This document shows positions 50,718-57,929 of a DNA stretch of 64,000 nt, piece after piece. The notes beneath the pieces are model-generated. The model was not told where the DNA came from. It searched no databases and was given only the letters and a program-made list of their open reading frames with translations. This DNA comes from Allofranklinella schreckenbergeri. GTDB lineage: Bacteria; Pseudomonadota; Gammaproteobacteria; Burkholderiales; Burkholderiaceae_C. Location of the stretch: positions 211,044-275,043 of the forward strand of contig NZ_RDQM01000001.1 in assembly GCF_003703475.1 (NCBI RefSeq), given 5' to 3'. How positions within the stretch are numbered: the first letter of the stretch is position 1; each line of letters begins with the position of its first letter. A program made the position numbers and the translations under genes.

Positions 50718-52235
50718 TTAAAACAATTTATCCAGCAGCGATTTGAAAAATCCACGGCGAACGGCGACTTTTTCGCGTCCGCTCACGGAAACAGGCTGTT
50801 GGGGGGCAGATGGCTGCGCTGGCATAGGAACCACTGCCGCAAGCCCGGAAATGACAGACAAAACGATAAAGCGCAAAACGTCTTGCTCGTTTTTCGGAAA
50901 TGCGCGCACCAAATCCTCAATGGATTGCGGCATGCGCGCGCAAATGGCAGCCAGTTGCACATCCAAAGGCCCCACTTGTTCGATTTGCGAAAAGTTGGGG
51001 AACCGCCGCAATTGGAAAGAAAGGTTTTCTTTGGCCTGGAGCCGGACATCCAGCAAGGCGTCGCTTACCAACTCCCACACCAAAACATCCAAGGGTTTGC
51101 GGTTGCGCGCATTGCTTTTACCGAAATGTTGACGGGCCACGTCTTCTGCCACGATAGAAAGCAAAGGCTGCATTTCCATGGCCTCTAACACGCCTGGCGT
51201 TTGCACCATTTTGCGAATAGAGGAAACCGAAGACAGGGACACAATCCAGCCCGCCTGACTATCCAGCACAAAGATGGAAGGCCCCACGCGCAGCAAATAC
51301 GCTCCGCCTAATAACTTGCCAATAAAGCGCACCAAAGCCATTTGGCGCAATGCGGGGAACACAGCCTGCAAACGCTCCAGCACATCCTGATTGATCCCAC
51401 GCGCTTCAACCGACAGGCGCACAACAGGCGGAGCCACGGAAAGAGAAGCCTGAGGCTGACGTGTGGCTTCAGCCTTTTTACCCGTACCCAGCAACTCCTC
51501 TGCTCGGCTGGCAGGCGTCGCAGGTTCTGGCTTTTGGGGCACAGCGACGGCGGGCGCTGGCGCGGGCGCCGGCGTCGCAGAAGGAGGCGTTTCCTCCGCT
51601 GGCTTGCGCCCAACCATCAACAAGGCGCGGCGCCAAGCGGGCATTTTGGCCTGCTCGTCCGCTTCTTTTTGCGCTTCGGAGACTTCGGCGGGAGCGGCTG
51701 GAATGTCAGGCGCAGAAGCGCCTTTCAGAAGAGAACGCGTCAAAGATCCGGGGCCAGAATGGATCACCGCAGGGGCTGGTTCAGGTGCAGGCGCAGGCGC
51801 AGGCGGCTCGGAAGCGGTCGTAAAGGCCTCTGTCCTGATCGACTTGAGCGCATCGCGCAACCCCATACTCGTATAGGGCATAGCCAGCCAGGCCAGTTGC
51901 TGCCCCTCTTGCAGCGGCAACTTGGCCTCTTGCCAACCGCTGGTGCTGCCTCGAAACAGCAAGACGGCCGAACGGCCATCCAGAAATTCCAATAAACGCA
52001 CTTGGGTTTCAGGCGTGTGCTTTCGCATCCCCAAGCTAAACAAGTCAACAACGCAATAGCGGCAAGCCAAGGCTTGAGGCGTTTGTACAGGAGCGCTCAT
52101 CGTCAAATCGCGCTTGAGTACAACGCATTTATTGTCACGCCACGTCATGCCAATCATGATCTCGATGGCTGCCGCTTCGTGATCCGTCAGTCCTGCCAAT
52201 AAGACGTGTTTGTCATTCAGTACGTGCTTATTCAT
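50718..52235 (-). CDS. Large unknown protein of the GTPase operon, receiver-like N-terminus
   Basis: A 505-residue soluble protein. The N-terminal 140 residues look like a degenerate receiver-like alpha/beta domain (HVLLAGLTDHEAAAIEIMIG, CRYCVVDLFSLG, SAVLLFRG, MPYTSMGLRDALKSI). Residues about 145-285 form a Pro/Ala-rich linker. The C-terminal 200 residues are a second domain (RLSVEARGINQDVLERLQAVF ... VLDSQAGWIVSLSSV) ending in a basic amphipathic tail (VRRGFFKSLLDKLF), which could bind membrane. GAGGA precedes the start at 52235, which overlaps the next upstream gene by ATGA. I do not know the family. Confidence 0.65.
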   Translation of the reverse strand: MNKHVLNDKHVLLAGLTDHEAAAIEIMIGMTWRDNKCVVLKRDLTMSAPVQTPQALACRYCVVDLFSLGMRKHTPETQVRLLEFLDGRSAVLLFRGSTSGWQEAKLPLQEGQQLAWLAMPYTSMGLRDALKSIRTEAFTTASEPPAPAPAPEPAPAVIHSGPGSLTRSLLKGASAPDIPAAPAEVSEAQKEADEQAKMPAWRRALLMVGRKPAEETPPSATPAPAPAPAVAVPQKPEPATPASRAEELLGTGKKAEATRQPQASLSVAPPVVRLSVEARGINQDVLERLQAVFPALRQMALVRFIGKLLGGAYLLRVGPSIFVLDSQAGWIVSLSSVSSIRKMVQTPGVLEAMEMQPLLSIVAEDVARQHFGKSNARNRKPLDVLVWELVSDALLDVRLQAKENLSFQLRRFPNFSQIEQVGPLDVQLAAICARMPQSIEDLVRAFPKNEQDVLRFIVLSVISGLAAVVPMPAQPSAPQQPVSVSGREKVAVRRGFFKSLLDKLF

Positions 52236-52834
52236 TGGTTTATCCTCTTTTGCAAAGCTTCCATGACTTCCTCCCACTGCGGGGAAAGCGCCCTGCCGCG
52301 GCGCCCAAGTTCCTTTCTTGCGAGCATGAAAGCCAGCACATCGTTGGAACTGACACAATGGTCAAGGAAATGCATCTCCGCCTCCACATCCCCCTCCAAC
52401 AAAGCCTGTATGGCATTGGCCACAATGGTGCGAGAGTCGTCCGTACCACATAACAGCGCACGCGGCGAAACATCCAACGACGGCGTAGCCAACACACACC
52501 AACGCGTAGCCAGCTTATTGACTCTGGGCAGCGGCTCACCGCTGCTGACCTGCGCCAGCATGGCCCCTAAAACCAAAGGAGACAAGCGCTCCTGCACTTT
52601 GCGTTGCAAGAACACTTTCGACAATGCCGAATCAGACGCACATCCCACCAGCATATCGACCAGTGCGCCTTGCAGCGGCTCCACGCCATCCAACGCCAAT
52701 GCCTGCTTGACCCGATCCTCGTGAGCTAAGCGATCCGCCGGTTTTTGCAATACCAGGCGACTGGCCCGTCGAAAGAACAACCGCGCCGCCACTGCGGCTG
52801 GCAGCGGCGGCGTATGGATAGTTTGTTGGGTCAT
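52232..52834 (-). CDS. Unknown helical protein of the GTPase operon
   Basis: A 200-residue, probably all-helical cytoplasmic protein with no motif I recognise. It has a Leu/Ala-rich central part (PLQGALVDMLVGCASDSALSK) and a charged C-terminus. It is translationally coupled to the 505-residue protein (overlap of 4 nt) and lies 30 nt after the PhnD-like gene. An adaptor or effector role is possible but unsupported. Confidence 0.6.
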   Translation of the reverse strand: MTQQTIHTPPLPAAVAARLFFRRASRLVLQKPADRLAHEDRVKQALALDGVEPLQGALVDMLVGCASDSALSKVFLQRKVQERLSPLVLGAMLAQVSSGEPLPRVNKLATRWCVLATPSLDVSPRALLCGTDDSRTIVANAIQALLEGDVEAEMHFLDHCVSSNDVLAFMLARKELGRRGRALSPQWEEVMEALQKRINQ

Positions 52835-52864
52835 AGCCTTAGGCCGAGATCGAAATGACCTGAC

Positions 52865-53614
52865 TCAATCGAGCAAGGTTTCCATCAAATCGATCATGAA
52901 CTCGGCATCTTCAGCCGTCATGCTTTCAAAGCCGCCAGAGATGCCCAGCTCGTCCAATACGGGCTGGCCATCGGGCGTACCCGTCAAGCCCGTGAGCGCG
53001 TCCTGGATCAGCTTTTCATGCTCAATCGCCTTGGCACTCATCAAGAACACATGCACGATGTCCGTGAGCTTGCTTTCAATCAAAGGCTTGAGCTGCGTTT
53101 TTGTCAAACGCGACAGAGAGTGGTAGGCCTCCGCCAAGAAGAAGCTGGCATCGACCTCGCCCTTGATCGCCAAGCGGGCCGCAGCTTGGTAGTTCTCCAC
53201 CAGTTGCCACTGCACATCGGCTTCCGTCAAATCGGCAGGCTCAAGCAAACGCAAGCCAATGAGCTTGACATCCTTGTTATCCGTCAAAGCGATTTTGCAA
53301 CCAGGCTTGAGGTCTTCCACCACATTCAAAGCAGAGTCAGCCCCCGTTGCGATCACCATCTCATCGGATTTGCCAACCGGGCGAGCTACCGCCTGGTAGC
53401 CAGAGTCACGCACCATCGAAGCAGCGTCGAAAGGGTTGGCATAAACCATGTCCACATCACCCTTGGCAATCAGATCGGCTTGTTCAGCCGCAGATGCTGG
53501 TGTGAGCAAATGCAAATGCAGACCCGATTTCTTTTGCAGCAATGTATTGAGCATATGCCAGCCAGCAAAACGCTCTGGCGAAAAATCAGGGGCAATCAAT
53601 AGGTTCAACGTCAT
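52865..53614 (-). CDS. Cytoplasmic PhnD-like substrate-binding protein
   Basis: A 249-residue protein with the fold of phosphate/phosphite/phosphonate periplasmic binding proteins (PhnD-like: GDVDMVYANPFDAASMVRDSGYQAVARP, and later DASFFLAEAYHSLSRL). It has no signal peptide or lipobox: it begins MTLNLLIAPDFSPERFAG directly at the first beta strand, after AAGGGAG. No ABC transporter genes are nearby. It is therefore likely an intracellular ligand sensor recruited to the GTPase/Roadblock/PAS system. It begins 1 nt after the PAS gene ends. Confidence 0.78.
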   Translation of the reverse strand: MTLNLLIAPDFSPERFAGWHMLNTLLQKKSGLHLHLLTPASAAEQADLIAKGDVDMVYANPFDAASMVRDSGYQAVARPVGKSDEMVIATGADSALNVVEDLKPGCKIALTDNKDVKLIGLRLLEPADLTEADVQWQLVENYQAAARLAIKGEVDASFFLAEAYHSLSRLTKTQLKPLIESKLTDIVHVFLMSAKAIEHEKLIQDALTGLTGTPDGQPVLDELGISGGFESMTAEDAEFMIDLMETLLD

Positions 53615-53615
53615 T

Positions 53616-54107
53616 TCATGCTCCCTTTTCAGCAGCCAACCATTGTTTATACAAAGCCGTCATTTCTTCGATTTTCTTGCGCGAAGGCTTGCGACGCACA
53701 GAGGTGTAACCCACCACCTGGCCGCCGCGCTTATTGGGAACGGCTGTCGCGTAAACCCAATAATGCGAGCCGTCTTTGCGCAAGTTTTTGACGTAACCAT
53801 GCCATTTCTTGCCTGCCAGCATGGTTTCCCACAAATCCTTGAATGCGGCTTTAGGCATGTCAGGGTGGCGCAAGATGCAATGCGGCTGACCAATCAGCTC
53901 TTCACGCTCATAACCGGAAAGCTCAATAAACGCATCGTTGGCATGCGTCAAAATGCCATTGAGATCGGTGCGCGAAATAATCAAGCGCCCCTCCGGATAC
54001 GGGATTTCCCGGTCGCTGACTTTTACCGTGCGAGTCGTGCCGTCGTAAAACGTAATTTCGTGCGTATGCACCGCATCTGCTGCGGGCTGCTGAAGTGGCA
54101 TTGCCAT
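53616..54107 (-). CDS. Aer-type PAS-domain protein
   Basis: A 163-residue stand-alone PAS protein. The pattern RTDLNGILTHANDAFIELSGYEREELIGQPH, RHPDMPKAAFKDLWETMLAGKKWHGYVKNLRKDG and SHYWVYATAVP (quoted in part) matches the FAD-binding PAS of the aerotaxis receptor Aer and relatives. There is no kinase, HAMP or methyl-accepting domain, so it must signal through partners. AAGGGGGG precedes the start at 54107, 12 nt after the Roadblock gene. A redox or oxygen input to the GTPase switch is an attractive inference. Confidence 0.85.
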   Translation of the reverse strand: MAMPLQQPAADAVHTHEITFYDGTTRTVKVSDREIPYPEGRLIISRTDLNGILTHANDAFIELSGYEREELIGQPHCILRHPDMPKAAFKDLWETMLAGKKWHGYVKNLRKDGSHYWVYATAVPNKRGGQVVGYTSVRRKPSRKKIEEMTALYKQWLAAEKGA

Positions 54108-54119
54108 AGCTTGCCCCCC

Positions 54120-54482
54120 TTACACGAGCTTAGACAGCGCCTCGGCGGCACGCTTGATGTCCAAGAACAACAGACCCAATTTGGCGTTTTGCTTGGCCAA
54201 CACCGTCAGCACGGCCTCGCTGCCGGCCGAACTCATGATCACATAGCCACGCTCGCCTTGCAGCAACACGCGCTCCAGCGTGCCGCGCGCCAGCTCACGC
54301 GCTGCGCGATCACCCAGAGAGAGCAGCGCAGCCGACATGGCGCCCACGCGGTCCTCGTCCATGCCTTGGGGCAGCGCCGAGGCGATCATCAAACCGTCTG
54401 TAGAGATCAGCGCCGATGCTTCCACGTCAGCAGACGAGCCTTTAAGTTCTTCCAGCACTTGCTGGAGCATATCTGTACGCAT
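54120..54482 (-). CDS. Roadblock/LC7 (MglB/CvnB-like) protein
   Basis: A 120-residue Roadblock domain: ALISTDGLMIASALPQGMDEDRVGAMSAALLSLGDRAAREL and LLQGERGYVIMSSAG...AVLTVLAKQNAKLGLLFLDI (abbreviated) are textbook for the family. Homologues act as GTPase-activating or regulatory partners of MglA-like GTPases; here the GTPase is at 50086-50631. It is the first gene of the seven-gene operon. AAGGA precedes the start at 54482; an upstream in-frame start (54524) is less likely. Confidence 0.88.
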   Translation of the reverse strand: MRTDMLQQVLEELKGSSADVEASALISTDGLMIASALPQGMDEDRVGAMSAALLSLGDRAARELARGTLERVLLQGERGYVIMSSAGSEAVLTVLAKQNAKLGLLFLDIKRAAEALSKLV

Positions 54483-54554
54483 AGGGTCGTTCCTTTTCAA
54501 CGTTGTTGTGAGTCCTTGCACCAAAGGTGGCGCAAAGGGGTTGCATTTAAATAC

Positions 54555-54627
54555 AAATTGAAGACAAATGAAATATGTCCATGTTTCAGGGATACAACAT
54601 TTAACAATTTTTAAAAAATAGTATCCC
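54555..54627. promoter_or_regulatory. AT-rich region upstream of the GTPase operon with inverted repeat
   Basis: GGGATAC (54589-54595) and GTATCCC (54621-54627) form separated inverted half-sites in AT-rich DNA about 107 nt before the first operon gene; they may bind a regulator. The left part (CAAATTGAAGACAAATGAAA, core ATGTTTCAGGGA) may be a decayed AT-rich palindrome. No confident -35/-10 pair was found. Confidence 0.4.
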
Positions 54628-54742
54628 TACTACCTTCTTCAAAAAAGCGCTCCCTCTCAAGCCAGGCAGCATTCCGCTTTTCCGAAAGAGAGGGCAAAAC
54701 CCAGTAGCGCCTCTGAATACTCGATTGCCTTGGAGCCTGACA

Positions 54743-55981
54743 TTAGCCACGCACATGAACCCGCGCAAACTTGCGCTTGCCCACTTGCACTACATAAGTT
54801 CCTGCTTCCAGCTTCAAGGCCCGGTCCCTGACCACACCGCCATCAATACGCACGCCTGCGCCATCAATCAAGCGATTAGCCTCGCCGGTAGAAGCCGTCA
54901 GGCCCGCCATTTTCAATACCTGCCCCACACCCAAAGGGGCTCCACTCAACTCGACATCAGGCAAGTCATCTGGAACGCCGCCTTTGCTGCGATTGATGAA
55001 ATCCTGCTCAGCAGCATCTGCAGCCTGCGCAGAGTGAAAACGAGAGGTGATTTCTTTGGCCAGCATCACCTTCGCCTCTTTGGGGTTACGCCCTTGCGCC
55101 ACCTCTTTCTTCAAAGCATCAATCGCATCCAAAGAGCGGAAAGAGAGCAGCGTAAACCAATCCCACATCAGCTCATCCGAGATGGAAAGCACTTTGGCAA
55201 ACATGCTATTGGCATCCTCCGTGATGCCAATGTAGTTGTTCTTGGACTTGGACATTTTGTCCACTCCATCCAGGCCAACCAGCAAGGGCATAGTCAGCAC
55301 GCATTGCGGCTCCTGCCCGTATTCCTGCTGCAAATGCCGCCCCATCAGCAAATTGAACTTTTGATCGGTGCCGCCCAGCTCCAAATCCGCCTGCAGCGCC
55401 ACCGAGTCGTACCCTTGCATCAATGGATAGAGAAATTCATGGATGCTGATGGATTGCCCGGCATGGAAGCGCTTGTGGAAGTCGTCGCGCTCCATCATGC
55501 GCGCCACGGTGTATTTAGCTGCCAGGGAAATCATGTCCGTCGCGCTCAGCTTGTCATTCCACTGGCTGTTGTAGCGAATCTCAGCCCGATCCAGATCCAG
55601 CACTAATCCCGCTTGCTGGTAATAAGTTTGCGCATTGGCCTCGATTTGTTCGGCCGTCAAGGGCGGCCGCGTCGTATTGCGCCCCGATGGATCACCGATG
55701 CGCCCCGTGAAATCCCCAATCAGAAAAATGACCGTGTGACCCAAGTCCTGCAGTTGCCGCATCTTGTTGAGCACGACTGTGTGGCCCAAATGGATATCGG
55801 GCGCCGTAGGGTCCAAACCCAATTTAATGCGCAGCGGCTTGCCCGACGCTTGGGCACGTTGGAGTTTTTGCAACCAATCTGCCTGCGGCAGCAACTCCTG
55901 AACGCCCCGCATGGTCACGCGCATGGCCTCCTGCACGGCGTCGCTCATAACGGGGGATAGGGGATTTTCAGAAGCAGGCAT
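54743..55981 (-). CDS. tyrS: Tyrosyl-tRNA synthetase
   Basis: Class I aminoacyl-tRNA synthetase of 412 residues. The HIGH-type motif is [12 protein letters not shown] and the KMSKS motif is DKMSKSKNN. The Tyr-site region [14 protein letters not shown] is present, and a C-terminal S4 RNA-binding domain ends [18 protein letters not shown]. The start at 55981 lacks a Shine-Dalgarno sequence; ATG 55948 is an alternative. The leader region contains a hairpin followed by eight T just before the start, which could attenuate expression. An M23 peptidase gene diverges from it, as in related genomes. Confidence 0.95.
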   Translation of the reverse strand: MPASENPLSPVMSDAVQEAMRVTMRGVQELLPQADWLQKLQRAQASGKPLRIKLGLDPTAPDIHLGHTVVLNKMRQLQDLGHTVIFLIGDFTGRIGDPSGRNTTRPPLTAEQIEANAQTYYQQAGLVLDLDRAEIRYNSQWNDKLSATDMISLAAKYTVARMMERDDFHKRFHAGQSISIHEFLYPLMQGYDSVALQADLELGGTDQKFNLLMGRHLQQEYGQEPQCVLTMPLLVGLDGVDKMSKSKNNYIGITEDANSMFAKVLSISDELMWDWFTLLSFRSLDAIDALKKEVAQGRNPKEAKVMLAKEITSRFHSAQAADAAEQDFINRSKGGVPDDLPDVELSGAPLGVGQVLKMAGLTASTGEANRLIDGAGVRIDGGVVRDRALKLEAGTYVVQVGKRKFARVHVRG

Positions 55982-55999
55982 AAGAAGGCGTTTTGATCG

Positions 56000-56047
56000 A
56001 AAAAAAATGCAGCTTTGGGTATATAGGCCAAAGCTTTGTAAAGCTGC
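56000..56047 (-). terminator. Hairpin plus U8 in the tyrS leader, possible attenuator
   Basis: Reading toward tyrS, AGCTTTGG (56018-56011 side) pairs with CCAAAGCT, and an overlapping choice pairs GCAGCTTT with AAAGCTGC. Eight T follow immediately, ending 19 nt before the tyrS ATG. The position inside the leader and the two mutually exclusive stems suggest attenuation, not simple termination. Confidence 0.55.
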
Positions 56048-56075
56048 TTGGCAGGAAAGCGTTTTTGACTATACT
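56048..56075 (+). promoter_or_regulatory. Strong promoter for a rightward RNA
   Basis: TTGGCA (56048-56053), a 16-nt spacer and TATACT (56070-56075). Start expected near 56082. It drives the candidate structured RNA and/or the leader of the M23 gene. Confidence 0.65.
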
Positions 56076-56095
56076 GCCAAGGTTTTTGCGGGCTT

Positions 56096-56123
56096 ATTGT
56101 ATGAAAGCCTAGGCTTTGCATAA
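56096..56123 (-). promoter_or_regulatory. Candidate tyrS promoter with palindromic spacer
   Basis: Reading leftward: TTATGC, 16 nt, TACAAT. The spacer contains the perfect 14-bp palindrome AAAGCCTAGGCTTT. It diverges from the 56048-56075 promoter, with start sites only a few bases apart. Confidence 0.45.
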
Positions 56124-56229
56124 GCGATAGCCGCATTTTTTTGTGATTTCGTCCAAGTTTGCATTGATCGCCCTTTGGCCAAGCCAACGGAGCGATAAAA
56201 AGGCAAGCGCAAAACATTGATAAGAGGGA

Positions 56230-56258
56230 GCACTCCCGCCCCGCCGGGAGTGCTTTTT
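56230..56258 (+). terminator. Intrinsic terminator before the M23 gene
   Basis: GCACTCCCG and CGGGAGTGC form a perfect 9-bp stem around CCCCGC, followed by TTTTT. The only upstream rightward promoter in view is that at 56048. Confidence 0.88.
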
Positions 56259-56317
56259 ATTGTGTTTGCGCGCATGCCCAACACCTGCAAACTGAGGCCA
56301 TCTGCTAGGACTTTCCC

Positions 56318-57793
56318 TTGAACTACGAGCAGCCTGAATCCCAACATCCAGCAATGCCCATCGTCCAGGTCGAAAGCAAAGATCCCCCGCCAGATGGTCT
56401 ATCCGCCGCGTCATTGGCATCTTCGGCGGATACGGCAGGTGAAGTCCTTGCCCCTGAACAATGCGCTCCTGCACTTGCATCGGCACCCTCTCGCTCCACT
56501 TCGAAATACCTGGCTGCCGGCCTTCTGGCCTTGCTGGGCGGCGGCGCGTTCGCCGTGGCCAATATGCAAGTCACCGATCAGCCCATCTTTCAGCGGCTGA
56601 GCAGTCACGACATCCCTTCGCTTGTCTCTGGCCGCAACTTGGCTAGCCTCACGCCGGAGAAAGACCATTTCCTGCTCTATCGCAGCGCGCGCGTGCGGGC
56701 CAATGAAACCGCCGAGGGCCTGCTGGAGCGCCTGGGCATCAGCGATCCTGCCGCTGCCACGTTCCTGCGGCGCAACCCTCTCGCGCACAAAAACCTCTGG
56801 GGCAGAAACGGGCGCTTCGTTACAGCCGAAGCCAACGCCGACCATGAGCTGGTGCGGCTGACAGCCCGCTGGGTGACCGATAGCGACAGCACGGATTTTC
56901 AGCGCCTGGTGGTCAGTCGCGATGAGGACGGCCAATTCACCGCCGTACTGGAAAAAGGCCAGCTCAAGAAAAACGTGCGCATGGCCTCAGGGAAAATCCA
57001 AAGTTCCTTGTTCGCCGCCACCGATGCGGTCAACCTGCCCGATCCCGTCGCCGTGCAAATCGCTGAAATGTTTTCTACCGATGTGGACTTTCACAAGGAT
57101 TTGCGCAAAGGCGATCGCTTCACCGTCGTGTACGAAACGCTGGAAGCCGACGGCGAACCTTTGCGCAGCGGTCGCGTTCTCAGCGCTGAATTCGTCAACA
57201 AAGGCAAGGCCTACCAGGCGCTGTGGTTCCAGGAAGACGAAAGCGCCAAAGGGGCATATTACGCACTGGATGGCTCCAACCTGCGCCGCGCCTTTCTGGC
57301 ATCGCCGCTGGAGTTTTCGCGTGTCTCCAGCAGCTTTGGCAGCCGGTTCCACCCCATCAAAAAGACTTGGCGCAACCACAATGGCATCGACTACGCCGCC
57401 CGCCCCGGCACACCCATCCGCAGCGTGGGCGATGGCGTGGTGCAGGAATCGAAATGGAGCGATAGCTACGGCAACGTCGTCTATATCGACCACGGCGAAG
57501 GCCAGGTCACCGTATATGCCCACATGACGCGCCGCGATGTGCAAAAGGGCGACAAGGTCAGCCAGGGCCAATTCATCGGCACCGTAGGCTCCACGGGCAT
57601 GTCCACCGGGCCGCATTTGCATTTTGAGTTCCGCGTCCATGGCGAATTCAAAGACCCGCAAATCATTGCCCAGGGCAGCGCCGCCGCCGCCCCCATCACC
57701 AAGAAAATCCGCGAACGCTTTGACGCCCTGGCTGCCGAGGCGCGCCTGAATTTCGAGCACGCCCCCTTGATGACGCAAGCCAGCGTCGAATAA
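56318..57793 (+). CDS. Membrane-anchored M23-family metallopeptidase
   Basis: Peptidoglycan endopeptidase or activator of 491 residues. It has an N-terminal cytoplasmic tail, one membrane helix (YLAAGLLALLGGGAFAVANM), a periplasmic LysM/OapA-like region (RVRANETAEGLLERLGISDP), and the LytM/M23 domain at about 345-455. The zinc motifs are HNGIDYAARPGTPI (HxxxD) and GPHLHFEFRV (HxH), and AHMTRR has the third His. The start is probably TTG 56318, which has AGGA at 7 nt; ATG 56354 has none. The gene lies just after a terminator, so read-through control is possible. Confidence 0.88.
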   Translation: MNYEQPESQHPAMPIVQVESKDPPPDGLSAASLASSADTAGEVLAPEQCAPALASAPSRSTSKYLAAGLLALLGGGAFAVANMQVTDQPIFQRLSSHDIPSLVSGRNLASLTPEKDHFLLYRSARVRANETAEGLLERLGISDPAAATFLRRNPLAHKNLWGRNGRFVTAEANADHELVRLTARWVTDSDSTDFQRLVVSRDEDGQFTAVLEKGQLKKNVRMASGKIQSSLFAATDAVNLPDPVAVQIAEMFSTDVDFHKDLRKGDRFTVVYETLEADGEPLRSGRVLSAEFVNKGKAYQALWFQEDESAKGAYYALDGSNLRRAFLASPLEFSRVSSSFGSRFHPIKKTWRNHNGIDYAARPGTPIRSVGDGVVQESKWSDSYGNVVYIDHGEGQVTVYAHMTRRDVQKGDKVSQGQFIGTVGSTGMSTGPHLHFEFRVHGEFKDPQIIAQGSAAAAPITKKIRERFDALAAEARLNFEHAPLMTQASVE

Positions 57794-57825
57794 CGCAGGC
57801 GCCCTGCCCCAAACCCCTTGCGCAC

Positions 57826-57855
57826 AAAAAAGGTCGGTTTCATCCGACCTTTTTT
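57826..57855. terminator. Intrinsic terminator after the M23 gene
   Basis: AAAAAAGGTCGG pairs with CCGACCTTTTTT around TTTCAT, 33 nt after the stop. It directly abuts AT-rich palindrome copy 16, so the region between the M23 gene and manC holds two hairpins. Confidence 0.92.
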
Positions 57856-57856
57856 A

Positions 57857-57925
57857 CAAATCAAAAAGAAAAAAAATAACCCTATTCCGGCAACGTAGAA
57901 AAATGCCGACTTTTCTTATGATTTG
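57857..57925. repeat. AT-rich palindrome, copy 16
   Basis: The arms are CAAATCA...AGAAAA and its near-complement ending TTATGATTTG; the core is TTCCGGCAACG. It is 4 nt from the manC stop codon. (Number 15 is the doubtful copy at 54555.). Confidence 0.85.
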
Positions 57926-57929
57926 AAAA

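Larger units (their letters stand above)
56082..56258 (+). ncRNA. Candidate structured RNA or leader with two terminators
   Basis: From the promoter at 56048-56075, three hairpins follow. The first (56088-56134) has stacked stems GCGG/CCGC, GCTTAT/ATAAGC and AAAGCC/GGCTTT and ends in seven T. The second pairs ATCGC/GCGAT and TTGG/CCAA (about 56166-56196). The third is the terminator at 56230-56258. The result would be a roughly 60-nt or 177-nt RNA, or a leader controlling the M23 gene 60 nt further on. I could not match it to 6S RNA or another known family. Confidence 0.5.

Noticed and set aside
54743-55981. tRNA genes around tyrS and elsewhere.
   Set aside because: No cloverleaf-like sequence with TTC-loop and CCA-like ends was recognised by eye in any intergenic region; a proper scan could not be run.
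56228-56255. AGCACTC...GAGTGCT as a CIRCE heat-shock operator near hrcA's region.
   Set aside because: CIRCE has a 9-bp spacer and TTAGCACTC arms. Here the spacer is 12 and the arms belong to a longer perfect terminator stem with a T-tract.
56082-56258. 6S RNA at the tyrS-M23 spacer.
   Set aside because: The ends do not pair with each other and there is no large central bubble; the hairpins are sequential.
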